Shown: positions 11,398 to 24,030, counted from the first letter of the stretch. The stretch is DNA of 44,429 bases from Gnetum montanum (GCA_015680685.1 MNCI01022121.1:286408-330836); one strand, 5' to 3'. The notes: a model not told the origin generated them from the sequence alone. Numbers and translations are program-made.

Positions 11398-13303
11398 TGA
11401 AACACCACAAAAATTTGGACCCAGCACTTTCAGACAAGAATCAAGCTAAGTCATGATACTTCCCAACATGACCGAAACATGTGAACCTCAAAAATAGCAT
11501 CAAACAGAGCATATTCGAACAAGAGAGAGTTCCTTCAGACCCACATGTGACTACATCAGCATCCGGCATCAAGAATTTCAAGTTTTGGGTTCAAAATACT
11601 TGGTTTTGAACAAGTATACTCTGGGAACACCTTGGTGTACGCTGGCCAGCGTATAGCCCGGCGTACAACAACTTTTAGGCCCCAGAAATAAGTCAAAACA
11701 TGCCAGAACTGAGTGTATGGACCCCTTAGGACCTTCCCCAAGGCCCCCATCAAGTTTCAGGTACTTGAAAATTAAATTTTGGGCACCAAATAATGGCCTT
11801 TCATTCCTATACGCCTAGCGTATACGCGCATCGTAGAGCCAGTGTACAAAAACTTTCAGGCCCCAGAAATGAGTTAAAATGTTGCCATAACTGAGTGTCT
11901 GGACCCCCTATGACCTTCCTCAGGGTCCCTAGCAGCTCTTGATCACTTGAAAATCAAATTTTGGGCACCAGATGATGGTCTTTCATTCCTGTACGCTCGA
12001 CATATATGCCCAGCGTACAACAACTTTCGGGCCCCAGAAATGAGTTAGAACATGCCAGAACTAAGTGTATAGACCCTCCAGGACCTTCCCCAGGGTCTCC
12101 ATTAGCTTTTAGGCACTTGAAAATCAAATTTTAGGCTCCAAATGATGGTCTTTCATTCCTCTACGCCCAGCATATACGCCCAGGGTGCAGCCAGCGTAGA
12201 GAGACTTTCGGGCCCCAGAAATGAGTTAGAACATGCTAGAACTGAGCTTTTGGACCCCCCAGGACCTTCCCTAGGGTCTCTAGCAGCACTTACTCACTTG
12301 AAAATCAAATTTTGGTCTCCAAATGATGGTCTTTCATTCCTCTACGCCCAGCATATACGCCCAGGGTGCAGCCAGCGTAGAGAGACTTTCGGGCTCCACA
12401 AACTCCTCTAAACAGGCCAGAATTGAAGGTCTAGACCACCTAGGACCTTCCCCAAGGTCCCCAGTAGCTCTCAGGCACCCAAAAATCAATTTTTGACCTT
12501 AAAATGAAGCATTTTCATGTGTATACGCTGGGTACATTTTTGGCTTATGCTGGCATGCTATACGCTTACGCTGGCATGCTATATGCTTACGTTGGCATGC
12601 TATACACCGGCATCCTGTATGCTAGCGTGCTATATGCTATCTAGTTGTAACATATCTTGCACCTGGTCAACGCACCACGTTTCTCCAAACCCGAGTCCGC
12701 CATCAAAACCCTGTATAAAACCCCAATTTTTCACTAAATCCAGGATGGTTGGAAAATTCCCAGAGCAAACCAGAGATTAGAGACGCTGCGAACTAGAGCT
12801 CCAAACCTCTTACGCTAGACAACTCTGTACGGCAGGGATACTATCTCTACGTCGTGCTTACAGTGAACCAGCCGCAATCCTCCCTACACCCACTGGGGCT
12901 TTTGTCCGCCTTGTGTTCCATTCACAACTGTGTTTGACCGGTGCATTGTACTTTCATTATGTAATGCCATTGTTACATTTTCTTCCCATAATTGTTCATA
13001 GTTCGCATTAATTCTTATATGTACTCTCTTTACGTCTATTTATGTTTATGCTCTGTTTGCATCATTTACATTGTTTACGCTCTGTTTACGCTCGTTACAC
13101 CATTTACGTATAACCTAGCGTATAGCATTTTGGTGTACGTTTGGGGAAATCCTTGTCTGATCCGCGTGCAGACCACCCAAGGTACTCTGCCTTCATGCAT
13201 TCCAGTGCGCCCTCAGGCGAAGGCAAGGTCTTCTGTGCTCGCCCTATGATTCCCACCATCTCTGTTTCCTTCCAGCCGGGGACCGACGATTTTAGGCGGT
13301 ACA
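11398..13303 (+). repeat. 5' LTR of element B
   Basis: TGAAACACC...GGTACA. Four tandem units of about 170-181 bp (landmark ATGGYCTTTCATTCC near 11793, 11975, 12145 and 12326) each hold a cluster of TACGCCCAGCGTA-type palindromic motifs. A short U3 minisatellite (TACGCTGGCATGC units, about 12520-12635) lies upstream of the TATA box TATAAAA at 12714-12720. The 3' third (from about 12960) is rich in TTTACGC. Confidence 0.93.
12714..12720 (+). promoter_or_regulatory. TATA box of element B 5' LTR
   Basis: TATAAAA in CCCTGTATAAAACCCC, with the same sequence in the 3' LTR at 20586-20592. It lies downstream of the palindrome-rich U3 repeats, as expected for the sense promoter. Confidence 0.75.
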
Positions 13304-13308
13304 GAAAA

Positions 13309-13326
13309 TGGCTCTAGAAGGAGGGC
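13309..13326 (+). other. Primer-binding site of element B
   Basis: TGGCTCTAGAAGGAGGGC, five bases after the LTR end, one base different from the site in element C. The TGG start fits the CCA end of a tRNA. The tRNA species is not assigned. Confidence 0.75.
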
Positions 13327-14045
13327 CTCTGCCTTAAACTATTTGTGCTTCAGAGCTCTCAGCATCTACATTGTTGAGTACACACCAACTTTTTTCGAAA
13401 ACCTCCTAGCATTTACGCTGTATAGTTTAAAAACTTACCTACAAACTTCCCAGCATCTACGCTGCTCAACGTCTATGCTGCCCTGTTTAAAACTCACCAT
13501 CTGCAAGTCTTCCAGCATCTACGCTGTTAACCATATGCTAACTTTCTCTACAAATTCCTAGCGTCTACGCTGCTACAGTGCTTTTACGCTGCTACAGTGT
13601 TATTATGCTGCTTCAGTGATTTTACACTGCTACAGTGATTTTACGCTGCTATAGTGTCTACGCTGCTACAGTGATTTTATGCTGATACAGTGTTTACACT
13701 GCTACAGTAATGCTACAGTACCGCTATAGTTTTTTTTCAACAAAAACACATAAAACGAGCTCGTTTCAAAGCCGAATTCGCTGCGATTTGCACCTACTTC
13801 AAACTGGTCTAAGTACTAACTAGCACCAACATGGATCACCCTGTCCAAGGCATACAATACACACAACATAACGATGCCGAGATGACTTCCTCTTACCCAA
13901 GATCGCCATCTACGTACGAGTACAATTCATAATTTGATACTTAGCTAAATTTTCTCCTGGTTACGCTGTACACGCAGGACACTTAGAAAAATTTTCAGTT
14001 TCACATGCCAGACACTCTGCACACTTAGCCCCGTCACACATCACG
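13327..14045 (+). repeat. Element B leader with TACGCTGCTACAGTG repeats
   Basis: The 5' untranslated leader contains CAGCATCTACGCTG-type copies between about 13360 and 13530. These are followed, at 13560-13735, by a dense array of roughly 19-base units of the form TTTTACGCTGCTACAGTGA. Together with the LTR motifs, this carries the TACGC core past the promoter into the RNA leader. No protein is encoded before the ATG at 14046. Confidence 0.75.
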
Positions 14046-17000
14046 ATGGAGTCATCCCCAACCTCTAATGCACGCGCCTTCGTAATCCCCACACAAGAAT
14101 AGTATAACTACATCTGTGTGAAGATTCATGTCAAAATTCCTTTTGACACCATAAAACAGGAGGAAAAATGAAACTTCAAGCACATATACATGGGAGGTCA
14201 CGAATTCATCCCCTCTATATATGACATCATCCTTCTTTCTGAACCTCAGCATAAACTCATCTCCCAGCTCCTTCTGGCAAGGAGCCAAAACTCACGGCGA
14301 TCCACTGAGGAGCCCCAAAACCAACATGATGTAGATGACTTCGAGGCATAATCCAAACCTGAGGATTCATACCACACCCTCAGTCCCCATGCCTACATGA
14401 ACCCATCACTCCATCCTCGCATGGGATAGACGACCACTCACCAACTGTCAATGAGCACACAAGCACTAGTACCCCAACAGAGATTTCCCACCCCCATCTC
14501 CACCTAGTACATACCACCCATGCAAACACATGGGGCCACTTTCACTACATCGGCCCTGCACATCCAGTGTGTCACTTCATAGTTTGTGGCTACACAAGGA
14601 ACCATACCCCTTGTTCAACAACCCACTCACTTCAACGTGCCACACCCCACAACCGCAACTCTGAACATTGCTTCATAGCAACAAATGACAACCCAACAAC
14701 CTCCCCAACCAACTAATCTGCCTAGTACTCAAGAGTGGGCAGAAGCCAAACAAATGATGCAAGCATTAGTGAATGAGGTAAAGCGTCTCAAAGTTGACAA
14801 CACTGAACAAGTTAAAGTACTGGATTTCTACCGCGACGATCCGATTAGCTCTTCAGTGCCACCATTAGCCTTGCCCAAGGGAATCACACTCCCACAGTTG
14901 ACCAAATACAACGAGACAGGAGATTCGAATGCTCACATAGTCACGTTTCGATTAGAAGCTCTATTGCTTCAAGCTTGGCCCCACGCAATCTTGCACGTGT
15001 TTGCTATGTCCTTAACAGGTGTAGCCTTAGACTGGTACCGAGCCTTGCCTTGTAACTCCATATCCTCTCTGGAAGATTTGTTACATCAGTTCGTCACCTG
15101 GTTTAAGTACAACCTCAAGCCTGATGCCACACTAGACAGTCCGATACAGGTGAAACAAGCACCACTTGAGCCTGTGCAAAAGTTCATCCAACGATGGAGT
15201 GCAACCCTTAACGAACTTCATGAGCCCATCCCTGAAAAGTATTTGCTTATGATTCTGAAGGGAGCTGTGAATGACTTCATTAAGTCAAAACTGTACTACC
15301 TAAGTGCTCAAACATTGAGCCAAGCATTCACACAGATCAAGAACATTGAACAAGCTGCACAAACTAGCAATGACCCTGCCTATGTGGCTTACAAGAACCA
15401 ACACGTTGCCAAACAAAAGGCAACAATGGAAATTGTGGCCACAAGTACAAAAACAACAAACACCATTACTAACCCACTTGCAACAACAGGGGTCATCTTA
15501 AGGTCCAATTTTCAACGCAAGGATCGCTCTTAGTACACATCGCTACCTACGCGACCTTCAAAACTACTAGAGAAACTCTTTAAAGCTGGGCAAATCCAAT
15601 AAAAACATGTAGCAGAGAATGCTCTCCGCCAACATGATAGGTACTGTGAGTTACTGAGGAACCCCACCTTAGCAGCACCAAATGAGCCCTCGATTCCACG
15701 ACATTTCAAGTTAGACCAATTCTGCCATTACCACCAGATGTCTGGTCACAATACCAACACCTGTCGTGCTTTAAAGGATGATCTACAAGCAATGATAGAA
15801 CGGGGCCAACTAAACATCAACACCCTGAATCAACCCAGCATAAACGATGCCTCCTATGTCATAAAATCCATTGGCATAGATAAACCTGTGTAGCAACCTT
15901 TTGTAATTCGTGTGCCTTCTAGCAAGGCAACAATCCTCTCTGCCTCCATGAGCAAGAGACCTCCCATCATCACCAAGGTGCCACCTAGAGCACCGATGAC
16001 ACCTTTTGTGGTGAAGGTACCACCACCTCACACGTTCGCTAAGATGTTAAACTGGCCAAATGCAATGCAATCCCAAGCACCAAAGATACCCTTTGTGGTC
16101 AAAGTACCACCACAGTCGTCCGCTAAGACATTAAACTGGCATGTTGCACCAACGACAACAGAAAAGAAACCTTTCATTATCAAGGTTCCACAACAGGCTA
16201 GTCAAACAACAACAACACCTCCTAAACTCCCATTTGTCATAAAAGTGCCACCACGCGTTGGCCCCTCACTTACTCTGATCTCAACAGTGGGAAACATCTC
16301 AACCTCTCCTCCCTCAAGAGTCAACCTTGCCAACAACATGGATAAGTCTACCAAATGGCAGCAGAAGAGGAAAAACGAACAACGAACAATACCCATAGCT
16401 GAAACAAAGGACACATATAATATACAACAAATGAACACTGGGGGCCCTATTCCTAATCCCAAACAAACCAAGCCCAAGGCCTCAACCCATACAGAGGCAA
16501 CCAACACAATGACAACCAACATAGACTTTGTAGCTACACTGGCCTAGGTGAAACAAACACTCAAACAAAAGAACACAACCATGAGCTTGTACAATTTGGT
16601 CATGACATCATCGGCTCATCATGAATCCTTAGCACAAAAATTGGCATCAATTCCTATCACAGAGGACATCCCTGCTAACATGGAATCCATTCATGCAACG
16701 ATTTCGCAACACACACCACAAGGATTCAGTTCAAACACCTTAGCCTTTTACGATGATGCAGTTAAACGTAACCCTGAATGAGGGGAAGTCACAACAGCTC
16801 CATTATCAATTAGTGTACGTGTTGGGCAATGTACCATTCACAGAGTGCACGTTGATGATGGTGCGGCAACAAACGTAGTTCTATACTCCATCATCGACAA
16901 ACTAGGCATGGCAGATGAGATCATGCCAACAGAAACCACGTGTTTAAAATCTTTCAATGGATCATGTGTCACAGTTAAGGGCACAATCAACTTAGCCTTT

Positions 17001-17498
17001 GTGGTAGGAGAACAATTCCCCACTAGCGCAGAATTTACTGTCATAGAAGAGATGCCCAGTTTCAACATGATTCTTGGTAGACCTTGGCTAGCACAACAAC
17101 GAGTTGTTTCCTCACCGATACATCAAGAAATTTGCCTTCCATATGAAGGTGGACAAGTCATTATACATGGCGACAACACTCCTTTTCAAGCTGACTACAA
17201 CATAGACATGTCACAAGTCTTGAAAGAGGAGCCTCTTGAAGCAACACCCACAACAACAAACACAACACCTAGAGCTACAACACCTGAACAAGGGGTAAAT
17301 ACTAAAAGCCTCCTAAAGCAAACTAGCACACCTCTTAGACCATGTCCAACTAAGAAAAAACCACATAATCAAGACTCCCCTATGGCCAAAGACACATCTG
17401 ATCTCTGCCCACTCTTCACCTTTGTTCGTTGTGCATATGTCACCTTAGTTTGTATTGTATTAGCTTACGCGTTCTCTCATGCCCCGAAAAGGCCTTAA
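14046..17498 (+). pseudogene. Element B gag-protease polyprotein with in-frame stops
   Basis: A single frame of 1151 codons from ATG 14046 to TAA, with no frameshift but several in-frame stops, mostly TAG where relatives have Gln. Gag block 14685-15530 is open (DFYRDDPISSSV, DWYRALPCNSISS, FKYNLKP). Zinc motif FCHYHQMSGHNTNTC is at about 15720-15765. Four copies of P-F-[VI]-[VI]-K-V-P lie at 15990-16255. The retropepsin motif is HVDDGAATNVV near 16850 and the flap block MILGRPWL near 17070. Unlike its relatives, its C-terminus ends in a hydrophobic segment (FVRCAYVTLVCIVLAYAF) before the stop, which lies within a hairpin repeat. Confidence 0.9.
16034..16141 (+). repeat. Two hairpin repeats inside element B gag
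   Basis: 16118-16141 is a textbook copy of the family repeat: GTC-CGCTAA-GAC, two bases, TAAACTGGCA. A weaker copy, GTT-CGCTAA-GAT then TTAAACTGGC, lies at about 16034-16055. Both are read in frame and each gives an SAK/FAK-x-LNW peptide between P-F-V-V-K-V-P motifs. They show that the repeat can sit in coding sequence. Confidence 0.7.
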
Positions 17499-17950
17499 AC
17501 TAAACCATGGCCCGAAAAGGTCTGAAACTAGCACCTTTTCACATTATCTTTTATTTATTGCTGCATTTCAATTCATGTTTTATAAAATTGCTATTTAATA
17601 TTGTTTTCTCTAGTAGCTTTTGTTTACAGGATCATACAGACGCAAATGCATGCATCCACACAAAACAGTCCCGGCATCATGACTTAAAGCTGATACCACA
17701 AAACGTCCTGGTGTCATGATGGTAAATTGACACCACAGAGCTCTGTCCGACATGACACTAAACTGTCACACAGATTCACCAGAGTCCGCTAAGACTATAA
17801 ACTAGCTCGCCTCTTCATGGTCCGCCATGACTATAAACTAGCATCATCCCGTCTGCTACGATGATAAACTGGCAACATCCAAGGGGTTATGAAGTAAAAC
17901 TAACCCATGATAGACCACTAAAACTATAAACTGGCAAGATCATTTCTGTC
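17485..17950 (+). repeat. Hairpin-repeat array of element B (about 9 copies)
   Basis: Degenerate copies such as GGCC-CGAAAA-GGTC, AGTC-CGCTAA-GACT and TGTC-CGACAT-GACA, each followed by TRTAAACTRGC or a close variant. The array starts at the polyprotein stop codon. No antisense gene follows it. Confidence 0.8.
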
Positions 17951-19091
17951 ACATTCATCTACGGCTGTAATTCATGACATTTCTTCATCAATGCCTGCTG
18001 CATCATTCATCACACCGGCTCTGAAAACACTATTGCTACTCATTTTCTTTGCCTTAAATTTTACATGGTGCCTCCATTTGCATTAGTCACATTCATGCCT
18101 GAAGTGTTCGCTAACTCATTCAATTGTGGTTTTCTTTTCTTCTTGGAGTTGTATTTGTAGGATGACACCCAGTGGTGCTCGTACACGGATACACTTCATC
18201 ACGGTAACAAGGTGCCACATTGTTTCTGACGCACGCAACGAGGTTAATCAATCTGTTCAAAAGTACATTCCCAGTTCCCAATACATTCTCCATTTCCCCA
18301 ACACTCCTATTCCCTTTCCTACCCTGTTATAGTTCCCAGATACACCCAGTACACTCCAAAAATTTGACCACACTGTTACACGTTGTGACACTCTCAAGCA
18401 ACTGCAACACACAATATGGCACATGAGCATGAGTGAAAAATTGAAAGAAAGCTCTTTCCAAAAGATAAAGAGACAAAACAAAAAAAAAAGAGCAAAAATA
18501 AAATAAAAAAGAAAAAAAAAGATGAAAAAGAAAAGAGCAAAGAGCAAAGAGCAAAATGAACCACAAGACCCTTGGCACTTCCCATAAGCCTCAAGCGGGA
18601 AGGCAGTTGTCTTGGAAACAAACACTCATGTCTCAAAAGCTCAAGTAACATCTCATTGTGCAGCTTTGGCTCTCCACCAATAGGTTTTCTTTAATACCAA
18701 ACAAAGGGCTTGTTCCTCCAGAGAATGCAACCCATCATCACGTGGCCAACAAGTCCTCTTAAACACTAAACAAGAGTCTTGTTCCGCCAAAGGACACACA
18801 TCTCATGTCTTGATTCATTGTCTGCTAAATAATGGCTATTGAAAATGATCAGCCTAAGCTGTGTACACACCAGAGCATCCCCTTTACCATGCACAATCCC
18901 TTGATCAGGTCCCAATCCCCACAATTCCCATTTCCCTATCTAGCTACAAACTTAATTTCCCCAATCCCATGTACTACTGAACACGATGTGATGACATCCG
19001 ACCAAGTGTCGAAGGACAATGCTACTAAGTTGCTTGTGGTATTTTGTACTTCTTTGTTGACGCTTCTCGGGTCTATTCCTCCAAGCGTCAA
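17951..19091 (+). other. Element B 3' non-coding region with purine-rich tract
   Basis: No coding similarity seen. 18426-18563 is A/G-rich low-complexity sequence (runs of A with GAGCAAA repeats); open frames on its reverse strand are poly-Phe artefacts. A pyrimidine stretch ending TTTGTAG near 18160 resembles a splice acceptor. From about 18575 onward the sequence has an inverted relative at 31810-32335. Confidence 0.6.
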
Positions 19092-19105
19092 CAAAGAGGG
19101 GCCAA
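19092..19105 (+). other. Polypurine tract of element B
   Basis: CAAAGAGGGGCCAA immediately before TGAAACACC of the 3' LTR, matching the tract of element A. Confidence 0.85.
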
Positions 19106-21175
19106 TGAAACACCACAAAAATTTGGACATAGCAGTTTCAGACAAGAATCAAGCTAAGTCATGATACTTCCCAGCATGACCAAAACTTCTGAACCTCAAA
19201 AATAGCATCAAACGGAGAATATTTGAATAAGAGAGAGTTCCTTGGGACCCACAGGTGACTACATCAGCATCCAGCATCAAGAATTTCAAGTTTTGGGTTC
19301 AAAATACTTGGTTTTGAACAAGTATACTCTGGGCACACCTTGGTGTACACTGACCAGCATATAGCCCAGCATACAGAAACTTTCAAGCACCATAAATGAG
19401 TCTAAACATACCAGAACTAAGCGTCTAGACCTCCCAGGACCTTCCCCAAGGTCCCCAGTAGGTCTCAATCACTTGAAAATCAAATGTTGGGCACCAAATT
19501 ATGGCCTTTTATTCCTATACGCCCAACGTAGAGAGAGCGTACAGCAACTTTTGGGCCCTAGAAATGAGTCAAAACATGCAAGAACTAAGCATATAGACCC
19601 TGCAGGACCTTCTCTAGGGTCCCCAGTAGGTCTCAGGCACTTGAAAATCAAATTTTTGGCACCAAATGATCGCCTTTGATTCCTGTACGCCTGGCGTATA
19701 TGCCCAGCGTAGAGCCAGCGTACAGCAACTTTTGGGCCCCAGAAATGAGTCAAAACATGCAAGAACTGAGCATCTGGACCCCCAGGACCTTCTCCAGGGT
19801 CTCCAATAGCTCTTAGGCACTTGAAAATCAAATTTTGGGCTCCAAATGATGGTCTTTCATTCCTGTACGTCCAACGTATACGCCCAGCGTAGAGCCAGCA
19901 TACAGCAACTTTCGGGCCCCAGAAATGAGTTAGAACATGCTAGAACTAAGCATCTAGACCCCCTACGACCTTCCCTAGGGTCTCTAGTAGCTCTCAGGCA
20001 CTTGAAAATCAAATTTTGGGCTCCAAATTATGGTCTTTCATTCCTCTACGCCCAGCGTATATGCCAGGGTGCAGCCAGCGTAGAGAGACTTTCGGGCCCC
20101 AGAAATGAGTTAGCACATGCAAGAACTGAGCATCTGGACCCCCCAAGACCTTTCCTAGGGTCTCTAGTAGCTCTCAAGCACTTAAAAATCAAATTTTGGG
20201 CTCCAAATGATGGTCTTTCATTCCTCTACGCCCACCGTATACGCCCAGGGTGCAGCCAGCGTAGAAAGACTTTCGGGATTCTCAAACTCCTCTAAACAGG
20301 CCAGAATTGAAGGTCTAGACCACCTAGGACCTTCCCCAAGGTCCCCAGTAGCTCTCAGGCACCTAAAAATCAATGTTTAACCTTAAAATGAAGCATTTTC
20401 ATGTGTATACGATGGGTAGATTTTTGGCTTACGCTGGCATGCTATACGCTGGCATCCTATATGTTGGCATCCTCTACGCTGGCATCCTGTATGTTGGCGT
20501 GCTATATGCTATTTAGTTGTAACATATCTTGCACCCGGTTAATGCACCATGTGTCTCCCAACCCGAGTCCACCATCAAAACCCTGTATAAAACCCCAATT
20601 TTTCACTAAATCCAGGACGATTGGAAAATTCCCAGAGCACACCGGAGATCAGTTATGCTACGAACCAGAGCTTCAAACCTCTTATGCTGGATAACTCTGT
20701 ACGTCAGGGATACTTTCTCTACACCGTGCTTATAGTGAACCAGCCGCAATCCTCCCTGCACCCACCGGGGCTTTCATCCGCCTTGTGTTCCATTTAGAAC
20801 TATGTTTGAATGGTGCATTGTACTTTCATTCTGTAATGCCATTGTTACATTTTCTTCCCATAATTGTTCATAGTTCACATTAATTCTTATATGTACTCTC
20901 TTTACGTTTATTTATGTTTATGCTCTGTTTGCATCATTTACATTGTTTACGCTCTGTTTACGCTCGTTACACCGTTTACGTATAACCTAGCGTATAGCAT
21001 TTTGGTGTACGTTCGGGGAAATCCTTGTCTGATCCGCGTGCGGACCACCCAAGGTACTCTGCCTTCGTGCATTCCAGCTCACCCTCAGGTGAAGGCAGGG
21101 TCTTCTGTGCTCACCCTATGATTCCCATGGTCTCTGTTTCCTTCCAGCCGGAAACCGACGATTTCAGGCGGTATA
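19106..21175 (+). repeat. 3' LTR of element B
   Basis: TGAAACACC...GGTATA; the terminal CA has become TA. It is collinear with the 5' LTR but has five rather than four of the roughly 175-bp units (landmarks near 19500, 19669, 19848, 20030 and 20210), which accounts for its 164 extra bases. TATAAAA at 20586-20592. Followed by the GGAAA target duplication at 21176-21180. Confidence 0.95.
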
Positions 21176-23570
21176 GGAAAGCCTGGGATTGGTACTGCAT
21201 GTTGTCACGCTCATCTATTTCAATGTTGGAAGAGCTGCTAACCCATTTCATGATGCACATCAAGTACAATTTCAAGCCAGAAACCATGCTAGATCAGTTG
21301 ATAAGCATGAAGCAAGACCCTCTAGAGCCAGTCCAGAAGTTCATTCAACATTGAAGCGCAACCCTTAACGAGATCTGCAAGCCCATCACAGAGGCCCACC
21401 TGTTGGCCATCTTTAAGGGTGCAGTGAATGACTTCATAAAGTCTAAACTATACTACTTCACTCCTCGCTCTCTCAATTAGGCTTTTGCTTAGACTAAGAG
21501 CATACAAGATGTGGTTGAGGCAATCAAAGACCCAGCCTACATCACCTACAAAAACACGTTTTCAAAAAAGGACAAGGATAAAGCCCCAACAACCATAGTG
21601 GCTACTATGGAAACTGACGCCAAGCCCAAACCGAGCAACGATGGTAGCAAGAATAATAATAAACCGGCCGTACCTATGGCTAACAACGTGCCCAAACAGG
21701 GCCATGTGTTGCAACCTGCTATACCTACACCTGAGACATCTGCACAACCCAAATCCAACTTTTAGTGCAAAGACTGCTCAAAGTACACCCCACTACCTCT
21801 TAAGCCTTTAGAACTCTTGAACCAACTATTGGCAGCGGGATACATCCAACATAAGCAGATGTCAAAAGAAGCAATCGCGAGACATCAATGCTACTACAAG
21901 CTCCTTAGGAACCCCTCTTTGGCCTTGCCTAATGAGCCTCTAGTTCCTAGGGGTTTTAGGCTGGACAGGTTTTGTGACTACCACCAATAGTGTGGTCATA
22001 ACACATATTACTGTTTGGCATTGCAGGATGACATCCAAAGATTAATTGACCAGGGGAAACTGGTGCTGGACGAAAGCAACCTAGTACACCCTGAAAACCA
22101 ATCTATGTACGTCTATACAAATCCCCTCAACACCATTGGCATTGACAATGATCCTACGTAACTCCAGTAGCCATTCGTGGTCCATGTGCCTCAGCACAGT
22201 GCACCACAACCACCAACGGTTGGTCGAAGCTTGCAGTAGCCATTCATCCTAAGACTCCCACCATGAGCATCCACATTTACACCACCTATTGGTGGGGCCA
22301 CATGGCCCCATCCATTAACATCTCTAGCTACATTCGTCATCAAGGTGTCGATGCCTCGATGGCCCCTATCTCACGTAAAATAGCCAAATAGCCTTCTCAC
22401 CCTGTAAGGCAAGAAGTCCACTTAGTGGGAAAGACGTCAAAGGGAAGTACTGTCAAAGGTACCTCTAAGACTATGTCTTCGTTCCCTACATTTGTGCCTT
22501 CACTACCAAAGACCAAGCTCAACACGACCACACAGCCTGCATCACTCTACCGAGAAGGATCTGAACCCAGATCCGAAGTCACCCCTCCTCGAGAAATTTA
22601 TCTTCTAGAACGAATAGAAGAGAAGGAAAGTGTCAAACTAGGGGAGGGCTAAGACCTCTTAGATGCCCTCACATAGGTCAAAGAAGCTCTAAAATAAAAA
22701 AATACTACATTGAGCATGTACGATCTGATCATGACATCCATTCCAGACCACGAGGCTCTGATCCACATTTTGATAGTGACTCTGGTCAACAAAGACATGC
22801 CAGCAGAAGAAGAAGCAATCTACTCAGTCATGCTTTCCTCTACACTTGTAGGGTCAAAATAGCCTCAACTAAACTTTTGCAATGATGGCATTAGGGAATA
22901 TCTTGAAGGGGGTCAAGTGACTATGGTGCCCATTTTCATCACAATTTGGGTCAGCCAACACTAGATCCGAAGGGTACATGTTGATGATGGGACTACCATG
23001 AATGTCATCCCCTTCCCCATTATGGACAAGCTAGGCTTGGTTGACCAAATCAAACCCACAATGATGACATCCCTGAGGTCATTCAATAGGGTGCGAGGCA
23101 TGGTAAAAGGCATAGTTCACATAAACTTTGTAGCAAGGGACCAGTTCCCCAAAAATGCAACATTCATCATGGTCAAGGAAATGCCCAGGTTTAACCTGAT
23201 CTTGGGGAGATCATGGTTAGGAAAAATTAGAACTGTCTCCTCATCCATACACCAAGAAATCCACCTGCCTTACACAGGTAGAGAATTGGTGATCTACAGT
23301 GACAAAGTAGCAACAAAAGAGATCCACAATGTAGGCATGGAAGAAGGCTCAAAGGTTGTAACTTCTGAGAATGAAGTGCCTATTACAACTTACACTGACT
23401 ACTCAGCAAAGGGGTCAACTCAGCAAGTTGACTCCCAAAAAAAAAATGCATGGACTGAGTTACCCTTCTAGGTGGGAGGCAATGACATAGACGAAGGCCC
23501 TGGCAGAGTGCCTCCACCTTACGTCTCACTCAACCCTCATCGGGTCAAGAAGAAGCTTCGCCTAGTGTAA
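21176..23570 (+). pseudogene. Element D gag (rest) and protease, decayed
   Basis: Resumes D gag after element B with AWDWY, followed by SSISMLEELLTHF and HIKYNFKP, then a zinc motif in which Gln is a TAG (FCDYHQ-stop-CGHNTYYC, about 21970-22015). Degenerate [FY]-[VI]-x-[KRH]-[VL]-P motifs follow. The protease (about 22910-23240) has VHVDDGTTMNVIPF and FNLILGRSWLG. It ends in a Pro/Tyr-rich tail (PPPYVSLN) at TAA 23568-23570, like the tail of element A. There are many in-frame stops, most explained by C-to-T change at Gln or Trp codons. Confidence 0.88.
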
Positions 23571-23599
23571 CAACCCCACTGCTTCATACCCACATACTG

Positions 23600-24030
23600 T
23601 GCATATCCTTCTACACAATGGCCTAAAATGGCCTAAAACTAGTGATATGCAACAACTCGAAATGGCCTAAAACTAGTGATATGGCCTGAAATAGCCTAAA
23701 ACTAGTGATACTCTACAGCCCGAAATGGCCTAAAACTAGCGATATGCAATGGCCCGAAACAGCCTAAAACTAGCGATGTGCATTTATGCAATGTCCTGAA
23801 ATAGCCTAAAACTAGCGATACGCTACAGCCCAAAACAGCCTAAAACTAGCAATATGCAACAACCCAAAACGGCCTAAAACTAGCAATATGCATTTACGCA
23901 ATGGCCTGAAATGACCTAAAACTAGCGATATGCTACAGCCCAAAACAATCTAAAACTAGTGATATGCAACAACCTGAAAAGGCCTAAAACTAGTGATGTG
24001 CATTTACGCAATGGCCCAAAATGGCCTAAA
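23600..24030 (+). repeat. Hairpin-repeat array D1 (about 13 copies)
   Basis: Copies of GGCC-YRAAAY-GGCC followed by TAAAACTAG and CGATATGC-like spacer, about 30-40 bp apart. It lies between D protease and the 3' end of the D antisense gene, as array A1 does in element A. Confidence 0.85.

Larger units (their letters stand above)
11398..21175 (+). mobile_element. Element B: complete non-autonomous gag-pro LTR retrotransposon
   Basis: A 9.8-kb element with a 1906-bp 5' LTR, a 2070-bp 3' LTR, and a primer site and polypurine tract between them. Target duplication is GGAAA. Inside are a repetitive leader, gag-protease in one frame, one hairpin-repeat array and a non-coding 3' region with a purine-rich stretch. 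It has neither pol nor a recognisable antisense gene. It sits in D gag. Confidence 0.95.

Noticed and set aside
18257-18651. Minus-strand open frames with long Phe/Leu runs resembling membrane proteins
   Set aside because: They come from the purine-rich low-complexity tract of element B and have no counterpart in related elements.
19473-20295. Plus- and minus-strand frames of 100-150 codons in the B LTRs
   Set aside because: They span the 175-bp tandem units, repeat with them and differ between the two LTRs as non-coding DNA would.
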